Assembly (NCBI GenBank): GCA_034440575.1
Contig: JAOTOL010001566.1
Span: 1,356,501-1,420,500, forward strand
From: Imbricaverruca yamaguchii
Lineage: Eukaryota > Arthropoda > Thecostraca > Neoverrucidae
Direction: 5' to 3'
Length of the DNA stretch: 64,000 nucleotides
Numbering within the stretch: position 1 is the stretch's first letter; each line of letters begins with the position of its first letter. The notes beneath the pieces were generated by a model, which worked only from the letters and a program-made list of their open reading frames with translations, did no database searches and was not told the DNA's origin. Below, one piece after another: positions 23,290 to 35,290 of this stretch. The translations under genes were made by a program, and so were the position numbers.

Positions 23290-23606
23290 ATCCGAGTTGT
23301 TGTTGGGGTGGCTTGAGGAACCAGGGTTCTATTGCTAAGCAGATCTTGTTGCGTGAAACCTTCCACCACCACCCGATCCATGAACTCCAGTTCAACGGCA
23401 GAATTTAGATCTAAAGTTTAACGTGCCGCCAATGCACCGACACGGCCGCCCGGTAGCTCGTCCCCGGCCTTATCGGGCCAGCTGCCAACTGACACTTCCG
23501 GCCGGGGGCTAAATGCGAGCGCGCGAAGCGACTCGAACCCTGTGTTGCCAGGACAGGGGAGACCGGTGCAGGCCAGCGCTCTAACCAACTGAGCTACCGG
23601 AGCGGC
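23290..23606 (-). mobile_element. tRNA-derived SINE, family A, copy 2
   Basis: This is an inverted full-length relative of 13934-14248. On the minus strand it starts GCCGCTCCGGTAGCTC at 23606, has the B box GGGTTCGAGTC (about 23530), and ends in the CAACAACTCGGATTA tail near 23290. Confidence 0.85.
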
Positions 23607-25150
23607 TTGGCTTGGCTTTATGTTGGCTTAGGTTTATTAACGGGGAACAGTTCAAACGGGGATGTCATCTGATTCACTTACGCATATTTTTATTTGTCCG
23701 CATAATACGAGTACTTGACCCAATGTTAAAATTGGATGGCAAAGGTCGCGATGTGGTTGAATTTGCCATCCCATTATAAACGTTCACTTGAAAGAACAGG
23801 ACAAGTTTATAACTAAGCTGTTGAGCTGAAGACAAATATATTTGCTTGTAGAAAAAGCAAAAATAAAAGTGACCATCGCGTATGATTCGAGAAAAGTTTT
23901 CCGAACCCAATTTTTTTATTTTAAAAGAAAAACTTCGGCTGACGTCATGCAGGCTTGAAGGATGACTTACATCTACCCTCTTGCAAACGTACCTTTTGTT
24001 TATTATTTATCGCGCGTGTGATGAATAACAAGCCAACGCAATTTTGTTCGGTGCAGATGCATATTGTATGGTAGGACCGTTTTGGTTCCATATTCCTTTT
24101 CATCATCAGAACCCATTTCTGTGTGTTGTGTTCCAGGCACCAGGATTGACTCGTGCAAGATATTGACTATGAATAGCAAGCTTAACATTAATAGGTACTT
24201 ATTTGTAGTTACTGTGATTTGTTTTTGGTGAATAACTTGAGTACCCCTAATTTTTACTCACTGGCAGCTGACAATTTTACAATTATAATGCTAACCATGA
24301 ATAATTATGCTGTGTTTTGCCCCATACTTTGTGTTATGGCATACTATTCACAAAGATGCATGTTTTATATCATTTTTTCATGGCTTGCATTTGAGTCAAG
24401 ACTCACTGATTTGGATGTTTGACTTATGATTCATCTCATTTTTTGTACAGAAAGATGTGATTCAACTTACAACTCAAGATACATTTCGGGAAAAATACTT
24501 GATTCAACTCAAGACTCATCCAAAAACGATTGATTCATGAGTTGATTCTTGATTCAACTCGAGTTGAGCATAAGTCTGATTGGTGGTGTGTACAAACATC
24601 AGTATGGCAATGCAATTGTTGTTTAGTGGCGTAGCAATTTGTTAAAGTTAATCTGGTTTGAAAATCTGTCAGCATCTGCTAATCTCAGCATTTTCTGATG
24701 CAAGTTGTACGTCCACAGTGGAGAGGAATCCAGTTATTTTGTTGTATTTTTTTCACAATTTTCAATTTTGCAGGAAAAGGTGGAGAGTCAGTCCACTATC
24801 TAAGCGTTATCTTTTTCTTTACAGTACAAAATATGCTGGCAACTAAGTTTTATATGCAGCATGGTGTTTTTATTTCTTTTTCCCTTTAGCTTTCTTATGA
24901 GCTTACAAACAGCATGGGTTATTGGGGGGCCAAATCAGCATGGGGGAAGATCAACATTGGTGGGGCCATGGCCCCCATAGAAGTATACAAGTGGACACCC
25001 TTGCCTGTGGTGGTGAAAAAATGTGGTGGTGGTGGTTCCTTGTAAGGCTCAAATTCGTTCGAAACCTGAGCGCAATAGCACAAGGATTTCGCCTAAAACT
25101 GGGAGGCTAGACTAACCCGCTTCACACGGTCTGCTCCGGCCGACCACCCG
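23607..25150. other. Intergenic AT-rich DNA upstream of the carboxylesterase
   Basis: No coding frame with motifs. TGATTCAACTC/GAGTTGA-type words recur at about 24460-24570 (ATTCAACTCAAGACTCA and similar), a weak local repeat. Confidence 0.4.
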
Positions 25151-25315
25151 ACAGCTCAAGTGAATTTTGAACTCGATTGCACCCCGCAGTAGAATGGCGC
25201 TTTCTCTCTCTGAATCCGTGGCATGGCGCTTTCTCTCCAAATGCCCTCCAAATCCGCCTGCCCATCACGACGCAAGTTCCAGAATGCTGCATCACGCCGC
25301 GTCACCGTCGCTTTG

Positions 25316-25366
25316 TGACGTCACCAGCTGGTAAACCCTGCCCACACGGCCGGCACGTGCTCAGTT
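25316..25366 (+). promoter_or_regulatory. Candidate core promoter of the carboxylesterase
   Basis: A perfect CRE TGACGTCA lies at 25316-25323, an E-box CACGTG at 25354-25359, and an arthropod-type initiator TCAGTT at 25361-25366, about 58 nt before the ATG. No TATA box is apparent. Assignment is by motif and position only. Confidence 0.4.
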
Positions 25367-25420
25367 CTGCACCAGCGGCGGGCGCGGCCTGTACCGGTGT
25401 GCGCTCTCGGCAACGTCACC

Positions 25421-27154
25421 ATGACGGCCGCGCTCTGTGTGCTGCCGCTGTTGGTGGTGGTGGTCGCCGCCACCGGGTGGGACTGTCAGGAGGCGAGGCC
25501 GCTGGTCGCCACCAGAGAAGGTCTGGTCAGAGGAGTGGCGCTCAGAAGCGCCGGCGGGGCGGCTTTCTACAGCTTCAAAGGCATTCGCTATGCCAAGCCG
25601 CCCGTGGGAGCGCTTCGCTTCCAGCCGCCGCAGCGACACCCCGGCTGGCCGGGAGTGTTCGACGCCAGCGACTACGGCAGCCCCTGTCTCCAGTTCAACG
25701 CCCGCAAAGCCGGTGGCATTGACGGCAGCGAAGATTGCCTGTTTGCCAACGTGCACACTCCTCTGCTGCCGAGCCCTGACGGTGCCGCAGGGCTGCCAGT
25801 GATGGTGTTCATTCACGGCGGCGCATTCCGCTCCGGAAGCGGAGACGATGGCGGTCCCGGCTACTTCATGGACGGCCGGGTGGTGTTGGTGACGTTCAAC
25901 TACCGACTGGGGCCGTTCGGATTTCTCACAACGGAAAGCGAAGACGCTCCAGGAAACTACGGTGTTCTGGATCAGGTGCTGATGCTGCAGTGGGTGCGGG
26001 ACAACGTTGGGTCCTTTGGCGGCGATCCTGACTCAGTCACCATTTTCGGACATTCGGCGGGTGCAGTGAGCGTCTCGCTGCTTGTCTTGAGTCCGATGAC
26101 AAAGGGCCTGTTCCATCACGCCATTAGCCAGTCGGGCGCCTCGGTGAAAAACCTGGCACGCATCGATGGAACGAAAGGATTCGCTAAGACGTACGCCAAA
26201 CAAATTAGCTGTTACGATGATGACACAGCAGCTATGGTCGAATGCATGCGGACCACTTCTGCTGACGAAATGATGGAAGCGCTCAAAGTGCTGGACCCTT
26301 TCGCTATCCACTTCTTTCCTCGAACCGACTCCGAATCTGCAAATCCACTTCTTCCGGACGACCCGCGAAACATTCTGGCGAACGGTACGTTCAACTTGGT
26401 GCCCTGGATGAACGGGTTTACCGAGGAGGAAGGTGCTGACATATTATTCTTCTTCAGCGACCCACATCAGGTCCAAACTGTGCTTGCTGGCAATCTGACA
26501 GACTGGGGAGCGATTTTGCAACTAACCAGCGAATCCAACTCCAGCATCGCCGACTGCGGTGTGGACGCCATGCAGGAGGTCGGCAGAGTGTATGACTTCT
26601 ACGTGGGGAACGGCTCGCTTAGCGCTCTCAATCCTCTGCCGCTGGTGCGCGCCATCGGTGACAGCGCCTTTGTCGTCCCCATATCCGAGGAGATTCGTCT
26701 GGCCTCCGCCCACGCACCCGTCTACAAATACATCATCGATCACCGCGGCCCCGGACGGCTGGCTTTCTCAGACCTGATCGAGACTGGCTCGAATTTTCCC
26801 GATCTGGGACCATCCCACGCCGACAGCATTATGTACCTGTTCAGCAACATGATACTGCCGGCGCCGGCGCCCGACTCGCCGGCCTACACCATGATCCGCT
26901 TCATGGTGGACGTGTGGACCACGTTCGCGCGCACGGGCCGGCCCAGCTCGCATGTGCTGCCGATGCCCGACTGGCCCATCTTCACGGAGAGCAGCCAGCG
27001 CCACATGCGTCTCAATTCCCAGCCGTCGGTGGGCGCGCGCGCCTTCGAGGAACGCGTCGCGTTCTGGAAGACGCTACGCATCAACGAGCAGTGCAGCAAT
27101 GTCGTACAGGGAGCCGCCTCCACGAGCCTCGCAGCAGACACGACTGGATATTAA
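25421..27154 (+). CDS. Secreted carboxylesterase (type-B esterase), intronless
   Basis: This is an alpha/beta hydrolase that should cleave carboxylic esters, probably outside the cell or in the secretory lumen. The protein has 577 residues, normal for type-B carboxylesterases. The ATG at 25421 in CACCATGA context starts a hydrophobic signal peptide (residues about 1-19, LCVLPLLVVVVAA). The oxyanion hole is HGGAF at 132-136, the nucleophile Ser212 lies in GHSAGA, the acid is Glu337 in TEEEGAD and the base His466 in PSHADSI. N-glycosylation sequons are present (NGT, NLT, NSS, NGS). No C-terminal GPI signal or membrane helix is apparent. The substrate cannot be told: juvenile hormone-type, detoxifying and neuroligin-like relatives share the fold, but the intact triad argues for an active enzyme. 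Unlike its neighbours it has no intron and is GC-rich, so an old retrocopy or a lineage of intronless esterases is possible. Confidence 0.95.
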   Translation: MTAALCVLPLLVVVVAATGWDCQEARPLVATREGLVRGVALRSAGGAAFYSFKGIRYAKPPVGALRFQPPQRHPGWPGVFDASDYGSPCLQFNARKAGGIDGSEDCLFANVHTPLLPSPDGAAGLPVMVFIHGGAFRSGSGDDGGPGYFMDGRVVLVTFNYRLGPFGFLTTESEDAPGNYGVLDQVLMLQWVRDNVGSFGGDPDSVTIFGHSAGAVSVSLLVLSPMTKGLFHHAISQSGASVKNLARIDGTKGFAKTYAKQISCYDDDTAAMVECMRTTSADEMMEALKVLDPFAIHFFPRTDSESANPLLPDDPRNILANGTFNLVPWMNGFTEEEGADILFFFSDPHQVQTVLAGNLTDWGAILQLTSESNSSIADCGVDAMQEVGRVYDFYVGNGSLSALNPLPLVRAIGDSAFVVPISEEIRLASAHAPVYKYIIDHRGPGRLAFSDLIETGSNFPDLGPSHADSIMYLFSNMILPAPAPDSPAYTMIRFMVDVWTTFARTGRPSSHVLPMPDWPIFTESSQRHMRLNSQPSVGARAFEERVAFWKTLRINEQCSNVVQGAASTSLAADTTGY

Positions 27155-27369
27155 CCGATCTTCACGCCAGCTCAACTGTTCACCTGCCCGTTTGCAGCAT
27201 ACTCAAGCATCAAGAGCTCCGATATACTCGTCGCATTTGTGCATTACTTTGTCTCTTGGATGGAATGAAGCTGTGTTCTTCTTGGTTTTGCCTAATGTAG
27301 ATTGATAAGGCCACCGGAACCGTTTCATTATATTCGTAGCCACTCAGGGTAGCTTTACGTAGGTTGCTT

Positions 27370-28650
27370 TAACTCTAGACACGAGTGTGGCATGGGTGGC
27401 GGCTTTGTAGACATGATGATCTCATTAAATGTCATCGTGATTGGTCTTGTAATGCAAATTGATGGTGTATTTTATTGTGTGCTAATACACTGCATTAATA
27501 CTATGCTGCTTTTTGTAGTATTTTGCCGGCTTCAATAGCTATCAGACCTTGTCATGTGCTACTTCAAATTGCATCTTATGCTGTGCATTTTTTAATACTA
27601 TATATCTCATCTCCATTTGCATTTAAAAACAACACTTATACACTCAAGCGTTCCCCAGAAAAACGGAGAGTGCAATGGAACATGCGACATGTTGTACGTG
27701 AAAGGGAGGGTGTTAGAAGTTATCACCCACCGCCATTTTGGCGGGATGAAAATCCTCACTAAATTCAACATGTATTTTGCCCATCGAACCGGAAAAAAAA
27801 ACATTCCCATCTATTCGACTGCGGAGCATCGCACTGCTTCCGCCCAACGACATTATTCAACAAATCCGGCAAGATTTCACAGGTTGTCGAAGCTTGCCAA
27901 AGAAACTTACAGACTCCCTCATATGCCCTGCCTTTTGAATATCGACTGGATCCGTTAGGGGCTACAGTATCATAATATGATTGACGAATAGTAGATACTA
28001 TGCTTGAAATGGCAGAGCTATCTTATAACCCAACATGATGTCAAACTGAAAATTAAATTTTAACATGATCAATGACCCCCTTGCTCCAGAGCTCAAAGGA
28101 ATATTTTTGCTGTCGGGTGCGTCTAATTCGCCCTTCCATAGATTATTCTCGATTCATTGTTGTTCGGATTCAATCGAACCAATGCAGTCGAGAAGTACAA
28201 TCTGCACCGAGCACTTCTGAATCAAAACTTGTTTACTTTGCACTCCTGCTAGGCCGCAGAAATGGGTTGGCTACGGGTATGCATACGGGCAGCACGTGCT
28301 CTTCCTACACGATCAAGTTCAAGATGTCATTCTTGGGTAGCTTTGCGTCTCGTCGAAGAGCCGGAGAGCATTCCATAGAGATCCCGCCACATAGCAGCAA
28401 AGCTCACCTTCCAGAGACAAAGAGGAACACCCTCAGGCAGTTCGGTACAGGGCCTCGTCCTGCGATATCTCAATCTGAGGCGTTACCATTGACCCTATTG
28501 TTAAAAACATCCCCGGTGTCTGAGCTCCTGGCTCCCAGTAATGCGCAATCAGAAGTTCACCATGCATGAGTGGGGGTCGCTACCATGAGTGTGAGAGGCC
28601 GAGGGCGACTCCTCTCTGTTGGCACTTTGGGGGCGCAAGTTTGCTGCCCG
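27370..28650. repeat. Diverged duplicated block, direct partner of 35280-36620
   Basis: Shared segments include CTTTGTAGACATGATG (27405 against 35291), GTCTTGTAATG, TACTTTG..ACTCCTGCTAGGC (about 28235 against 36358), AATGGGTTGGCTA (28260 against 36383) and CCCAGTAAT.CGCAAT (28535 against 36525). Similarity looks like about 65-75 percent with gaps. It could be a dispersed repeat or an old duplication of the esterase 3' flank. No coding content was recognised. Confidence 0.65.
27424..27429 (+). terminator. Possible polyadenylation signal ATTAAA
   Basis: This is the first canonical-like hexamer after the esterase stop codon (270 nt downstream). A repeat shared with 35280-36620 starts around here, so the true 3' end is uncertain. 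Confidence 0.25.
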
Positions 28651-29640
28651 TAGAATTGTCGCAGCTACCCCCAGAGATGTTTTTTTTTGCTCGATAGCGT
28701 AGTAGTTGTACCGTTGGCGACAATTTGTCGTCACTTATGCAACTATTTTCTGACGCGTGGCCAGCTTGAAATTGTGCTGCCCGGTGGCAAGGCAACAACA
28801 CGGGTTTGGATCGGGGGCACGAAGTACTTCGCCTTATGAAGTTCTATAGTTCTATATAAGAAGTTCTATATAAGTCCTGCAATTCGACGCCTCTAGCCTA
28901 AGACGGGCGCATTTCAGCTGCATATAGCATTCGTTCATGCAGCAAATCTTTCCACCAGATTTTTCGCTTGTGGCAAATTTAAGCATTTATTGGCCTGAAC
29001 TGACTACCTCCATCCGTGGTGACGAGCGACAGACAGTGCCCGTCTGTCTGTCTATCTGTATCTGTCCATCCGTGAACAGCATGCATTGTCCGTCCGATGC
29101 AGGAATCATTATATTCATGCATGCTTCGCGCCCCTCATGTTTCCGAAGTGTGCCTTCCACTCTAAATGCGCCGCGGAAACCGGCCCTTCAGCCACTGGAA
29201 GACGCCAGGAGTGGAGGTGGGCTCCATGGCCTCCATCAAGCAGAGGTGGGCTTCCCATCGGAATTTCCGACGGCCTCCCTATGCATTGAGCATGCCCCTG
29301 CAGAATTTCGACTTCGTCCCCTGATCACCTTCGCATATTGTAATGTTAATGTGTTTTTTTTTTCGGATATAGAACCATTCGACCAGGACCCAATATGCTA
29401 TAGGAAGCGTGAAAATATACGTCGAGTGGGTAATATAGTCGAAAGCCACGGGTAGTGTCAAGGAAGGTGGTTTGACAGCGCATGCAGGAAAAAATAGCGG
29501 TAGAAACTGTTCCTTAAGAATAGTACCTTAACTTGCACGGAAGAACAGGTAAGGCTGGAATGGCTTGCTCTGGATAAGTTATTAGGTGTTGATGCGCTGA
29601 AAGTTATTGGAAATAAAAAAATCATTATCAACGACAGAAT
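28651..29640. other. Unassigned intergenic sequence
   Basis: A small internal repeat AAGTTCTATA..TATAAG occurs twice at 28838-28876. A (CTGT)n-like stretch lies at 29040-29060. No gene. Confidence 0.4.
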
Positions 29641-29645
29641 TTGCA

Positions 29646-29838
<193 letters not shown>

Positions 29839-29879
29839 GGCGCCCGCGTATGTGTGTGTATGTATCTATCGGCGCGCCG

Positions 29880-30365
29880 TTTCCCGATAATTTGTAACAG
29901 GCACAACCTAAAATACATTGGCCAACATGAACAACACAGCCTGTATCGCCCTTGTTTCTCGAAAATGTTAATGTTCACGATGTTTACGATTCGGCAGACC
30001 AATGCACTTCTGAACATGTTGGACGTAACTAAAGTTGCCAAGGAAGCTGTTCTGGATCGAGAAACAGTGAAAAACATGTCATTTGGACATACTTTCCTTC
30101 CTCCTTTGGGACAACAAGCCCTGCTCGCGTATCAACTGCAACATTCACTTTCCTAATTTATGTTCTTTTAAATGTGCGATTTGGCATGGCGTGTGGTACT
30201 GCGTGCATACGTGCGCGCGCATCTGTGCGCTCGTGCGTGCTTGCGTGGGTGCACACGTGGATGAGCGTATTGCATGTCCTGTTGTTTTTCTGCTCCCGTC
30301 ACATTAGGCAATCACTCTTCCTCCGCTGAACTGGCAAGGATCTCTCGCAACAAAGTTTCTGGAAA
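29880..30365. repeat. Dispersed repeat next to TA tract, partner of 40955-41450
   Basis: Shared stretches include ACAGCCTGTATCGCC/CACAACCGATATTGCC, TCTCGAAAATGTTAATGTTC, CCAATG.ACTTCTGAACA, CATTTGGACATA.TTTCCTTCC, AATGTGCGATTT.GCATG and TCACTCTTCCTCCGCT. Both copies follow a TA microsatellite at the same side. The origin is unknown; a faint open frame ([20 protein letters not shown]) may be a coding relic. Confidence 0.75.
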
Positions 30366-31990
30366 TGTACTGTTTTGACAACAGAATATGCATACTGGCA
30401 TGGTACCATAATGATGGTGTATAACTGTGAATGTTGTAACCCCGTAAGCCAGCCGACTTCCAGTCCCGTAAATGTAACGCAGGAACTTGAGCTGGCCGGT
30501 GGCTCGCCGACGGCCCGCGCCGCGGCAGCGGCCGGACTTGAGTCTAAAGTCCAAACCTCGAACAATGGACGGCCGCGTTGCCGGGTCGTCTGCGGGGCGG
30601 GAAATGCCACGTGACGGTTCGTCACGAGATAGCCTCGCCGGGCTACACCGGAAAGGAAACGTCATTTAATCACCAATCGGAATCGGGGATCAAAATACGT
30701 CACTATTAAGTACCAGAAAGTGACGAATCGTCTTGAGCTGTGTGCAGAAAGTGATGGCTGTGTTCTAGGCCCCCGACAGACTCGTCCAGAGACCAGTGTT
30801 GGACGTGGTTCTGCTGTTGATTCGTGCGGCGCTGCGTGTGCGTGTTTTTGTATGAAAGTCGAACATTTGTAATTTTTGGACGGCATCAGTCCCGTACAAA
30901 TTCGTATGAATATTCGCGTGCCAAATAATGAAATCACAAAATATATCGCGCGGAGAACATTAAACTTTTACAACCGGAGTGACGCGGACGCGAGGTCGAG
31001 ACCCTAGAATATCACGTGGCCTATACAGACTCGCAAAAGACCTTTCCACACTCTTTCTTGGCTGTGTTGAGCCATTCTGTGTGTCATTTCAGTCAGCCTA
31101 ACCAATGGCCAGAGAACGCTCCTAGAACGATCGACTACAGCTGACATTCTTGAACGCTTGATTTGCTTCGAGGTCTGATTAATGGATTGGCATACACCAT
31201 GACGGGAAATGATTATTTTCGGTTCGTTGATATTTGAGGGTATTTGTGTCGCGTCTATTTCGGGTGAATGTAGTGTGAATGTGTGATGAGATGGATTTAG
31301 GTAGCAAGGTCCATGCCAAGCAGACTTTCTTTCATGACCCCTAGATCCGCCAGGCGACTGACTGCCTACTTCCTGCTCAACGATATAGCTGTGGCCTAAA
31401 GTAAGAAGTGACTCACTTCACTTCCGAAAGGAAAAATAGCAAGCGACGAGTGTTACCGGAATAAAAAGGCTACCAGCTGGTGATGCTTGTGCACACACGA
31501 GAAGGGCACACGGCAACTGGTTTATGGATATCAAGGCAGAGCCATGCATCACAACGACCAAACACTGGTAGCCTTGAGTGTGTGGCGGTGTTTCGGACGA
31601 GACGCTCGACCGATCTGACAGTCACTCGACATGACCGCTGATGCGGGGATACGCTGACAATCAGATATAGCCAGCCAGTCACCGAAACGGTGATACATCA
31701 GCCACTGAACACCTCAGCTGTCCAGCAGGTCACTGAGGCCACTGCAGGTGACCGAGATGTCAGGTCACTGAGTTTTTTGCCTTTAGTCAGTGCCTATGCG
31801 GTTAGGAAGTCATCACCACCACCACTAGTAGCATCATAGCCGGCATGAGTCGAGGCTGTAACGGCGGCGCTGGTTCATATTATCACCGTGGCCGATAATA
31901 TGAGCGTGAGAGGGGGGAGAACCGCCGGTGGTGGCCGACATCGGAGCCCGTCCGCCGTGATGGCCACGGTGTCGGGGTGGGAGGGGATGA
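30366..31990. other. Unassigned intergenic sequence
   Basis: There are no supported genes. GGTCACTGAG and CAGTCACTGAA-type words recur at 31660-31770. GC content is raised around 30480-30620 without a recognisable exon. Confidence 0.4.
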
Positions 31991-31999
31991 TGCACTGGC

Positions 32000-32750
32000 C
32001 AGGATGTTCTTAGGGGGTGCAAATTATGCCATCAACGGAGATTCCCTGCAACGCACTTCTTGCGCCGAAAGAATACAGTTTCGCGTGGTACAAAAGCCCA
32101 ACATATTTTGTTTCAAAAGTTGGTGCAAAAGCTTCATAAAGAGCCTCGCCACGTGGCCTTGGCTGCGCCTCTGTGCACGGGTGAGCAGGTGCAAGGGTAA
32201 GCAGGTGGTGGTGCGGCACCATCTTGTCTATGAAACTTGGCGTATGTGTGCTGAGCTGGCTCGGCTTTTCATATTTGACTAATTTTGCCACAAACAAATT
32301 ACCCCAGGTTGAATGTTCTATTACAATGTTCTTCAGGTGGCCATGTTGCACATCGTCAGCCGCAAACATATGTGCTTCGAACCTAGGCCGTGCAGCCAAC
32401 ATGCAATCACTGGCGACGATCTGTTCGCGCACCACGGCCGTGGCCCGTGTCATATATGGTCCGCGCCGCGACCCCGCCACCGCCGCGTCATTACCATGTA
32501 TGACACGGGCCGGCCAATTTGCATGCTGCAGAAGGGTGCTGGAGGCGTTACTCGGCGCTATGGAGCCGCCGTGTCCTGGCAGGTTTGGACGAGTAGGGGT
32601 AGCTTCCTCGCGCCAGCGCCTGTGACGTCACACAGCGCCATCATTCGTCCAAATTTTGGATCCCTCCACACGCTATTTTCATACTTGAAGCAAGACAATC
32701 ACAAATATACCTGGGGAAAAAGACAGGGGTGCAGCTGAACGGACGAGTTT
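32000..32750. repeat. Dispersed repeat block, direct partner of 41795-42960
   Basis: Shared landmarks are CAACGC.CTTCT.GC.CCGA, GGTGCAAAAG..TATGAAGAGCC, CTATGAAACTTGGCG/CTGTGAAACTCTGCA, GGCCGTGGCCCGTGTCATAT, the CCGGCCAATTTGCA segment, and CGCTATGGAGCC.CCGTGTCCTGG. The block ends with one 75-bp minisatellite-type unit containing GTGACGTCACACAGCG at about 32617-32632. Confidence 0.75.
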
Positions 32751-33211
32751 TGAGCACTACAAGAAAATGTTCAACTTTTCAAAGGTGAGCTCTTGGGGAA
32801 AGAGAAAGGTCTTAACATGATGAAGTGGAGGGCATGAAGTGTTTTATAAAGGTTGGGTATCAGCAAGGAAGAAATCGCAAGGATAAGTGGAAAGAAACTG
32901 GTCACTTGGCAGACCTAGCCCTACTGACACACCTCCCCTATCCTCCAGCCAAACCCGGTTCTCGCCCTTGGTTCAGTGGTGTGGCTTTGCATGCTTGGGA
33001 GAGCAGTTGCTCGCCCTTCAATGTTGGGTTCGCCCTCCCAGTACCTAATTTCAACTTTTAACATAGAATCTGATGTATTTTGCCCCGTGCCAATTCCTTT
33101 GGTTTCCTTCACGTTTTGTGCTCTCCAACATCTATGAAGGGTGGGATAGGTGTGTGCATATGAACATAGCAATGGAGGAAAGGACAGAAAGACTGGTGTG
33201 GTTGGAAGACG

Positions 33212-33407
<196 letters not shown>

Positions 33408-33419
33408 CCAACAATCGTT

Positions 33420-34300
33420 TTCATAACTAAGAGACCAAGCTTAAACACAGTATTCCAAATGTGGCCTGGCATATGCACAGTAAAGCCTCGTGACGACTTC
33501 CTCACTTCTGTACGATACATTTCTATTTATTTCCCCAACCATACTCAGTGGGTTCTTCTTGACTGCTTTGGTCTGTTCCTATGCCACCAATTTTGTGTTC
33601 AGAATAACACCTAAGTCCTTCTCCTGCTGAGCTACAGATGGTACTTGGCAGCATATGAATGCTCCCATGAAGTATGGAGCATGCATATGCTGCCTACATA
33701 CATGCATGATTTTGCACTAATGAAAATTATATTCCGTTTGCCATTTTTTGGACCACTTCACAAGTTCGTCTAAGTCTTTTTGCAGTGTGATATGCTCATT
33801 GTGTCTGTTATTTCCCTAAAGACCTTCAAATCTTCCGCAAGTTTAAAAACCTTACTGCTTAGGCTACTTTCAAATGTTGTTTACAAATATAATGTACAAT
33901 AGTGGCCCCAGTACTGACCCATGGAGGACTCCACTAAGAACATTCTGCCATGATGACTTTGTACCACTTAGCATCACTCTTTGCTGTCTATATGAAAGCC
34001 ACAGCTCTATCCATTTTAGGATGCTGCCTGCAATACCATGGACCTGAATTTGCATCATTAACCGTTTTCGGGGTACCTTGTCAATGGCCTTACTAAAGTC
34101 AGCATATGCTACATCAACCCGATTCCCCTGATCAAATTGTTCCTGTAGCGAAATTCAAAAAGTCCAAGAGATTTGTGAGACACGATTGCCCTTTTCTAAA
34201 CCCATGTTGAGTATTTTGAATCAGTCTGTTTCCTTCCAGATAACTAACTATTGTATCCTTGATAATTGATTCGTAAAGAGAAACGATATCGGACGAGGTT
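33420..34300 (-). pseudogene. Non-LTR retrotransposon reverse transcriptase remnant
   Basis: On the minus strand, 34290-34150 encodes SYLEGNRLIQNTQHGFRKGQSCLTNLLDFL and 34058-33870 encodes GIAGSILKWIELWLSYRQQRVMLSG followed by GVLHGSVLGPLLYIIFVNNI. These match the fingers/palm of LINE reverse transcriptases (SGVPQGSVLGPLLF type). The frame stops before the FADD catalytic motif could be read, and at least one frameshift is present, so it is dead. The rest of the pol region, down to about 33420, is decayed. The clade is probably CR1/Jockey-like, not resolved. Confidence 0.85.
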
Positions 34301-35290
34301 ACGATAAGTGAAGCTTTACAACGGAATAATAGGCTTTTGGAATACGACGCTTTCGATTATAGTCCAAATTAGTTCAGTAGCATGGCTTATAAATAATTTT
34401 GGACTGTATTTATCTGGCCGTTAGTTGTGATATGTAAGCTCATGTGATTATTATATTGACCACCGCTGGTGTGCTGTCACTTTGTTTCATGACTTTGTAA
34501 ATGCTGTCGCGTGTTTTCTCCATCCACAACGAAATACTGAGCCGACGTGCACTTTCAAGCGGATTGTGCGGTTTTGCATTTTCCTCTGGCACCGGAACGA
34601 GCCTCAGCGGTCCAGTCGTAGTAATATATTCCGAGTCTGATTCCAGCAAGGGCCGCCGCGTTCCGGCAGGTTTGGACGCGTACCTACCTAGCGCGAGAGC
34701 CCGTGACGTCACACAGCGTCAGGAGGGCGGCCGCGCTGTGGCAGGTTTGGACGCGTACCTACCTCGAGCTAGCGCCCGTGACGTCACACATTGTCAGGAG
34801 GGCGGCCGTGCTGTGGCAGATTTGGACGTCGGGCCGGATAGCTCAGCTGCAGGATCCTGTCTGCTTCGGCCGCTCTCGTGTTTCCGACACGAGTGAGTCC
34901 GTGTTGGATGGCCCCGCGGCATCCAACTGGGCGGATCAGGTGACAGCCCAGGCCGGCCGTCAGGGCGGCTGGAGGAACATAGAATGTCAGGCCTCTTACC
35001 GGCACGAAATGGCACGAAAAATTCCTTTTGCCACCAGATTCAGAAGAATACGAAAGAGACAGGTAGCTGAGTCATCCAGACATTGACCTGCTTGACCTGA
35101 TCCGATAGGTTAATCAGAGGAGATGGATAAAAATATTCAAAGCTACACATACCTGACCAATTTCCAAGTTCCATGACACAAATATTGGCCAGTCAGGGGT
35201 ACGAATACCCCTGCAGTGCCGCACACCTGACGGGTCATTTATCAATACCCATGTAGTACCAAATACCTGACCAGCCAGGAGCCACGGCGC
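34300..35290. repeat. Dispersed repeat block, inverted partner of 16880-18300
   Basis: Matches the earlier block in reverse complement across the 3' unique part, the 75-bp units (34665-34830), the CTCGTGTTTCCGACACGAG segment and the CTGACC tandem segment at 35150-35280. It abuts directly on the 35280-36620 block. Confidence 0.75.
34665..34830. repeat. 75-bp minisatellite, two full units and part of a third
   Basis: GCAGGTTTGGACGCGTACCT recurs at about 34666 and 34741, and a diverged unit begins near 34816. GTGACGTCACAC is present in each full unit. Confidence 0.85.

Noticed and set aside
25397..25420. Earlier GTG start for the carboxylesterase
   Set aside because: The ATG at 25421 has a good start context and is followed directly by the signal peptide; eukaryotic GTG starts are rare.
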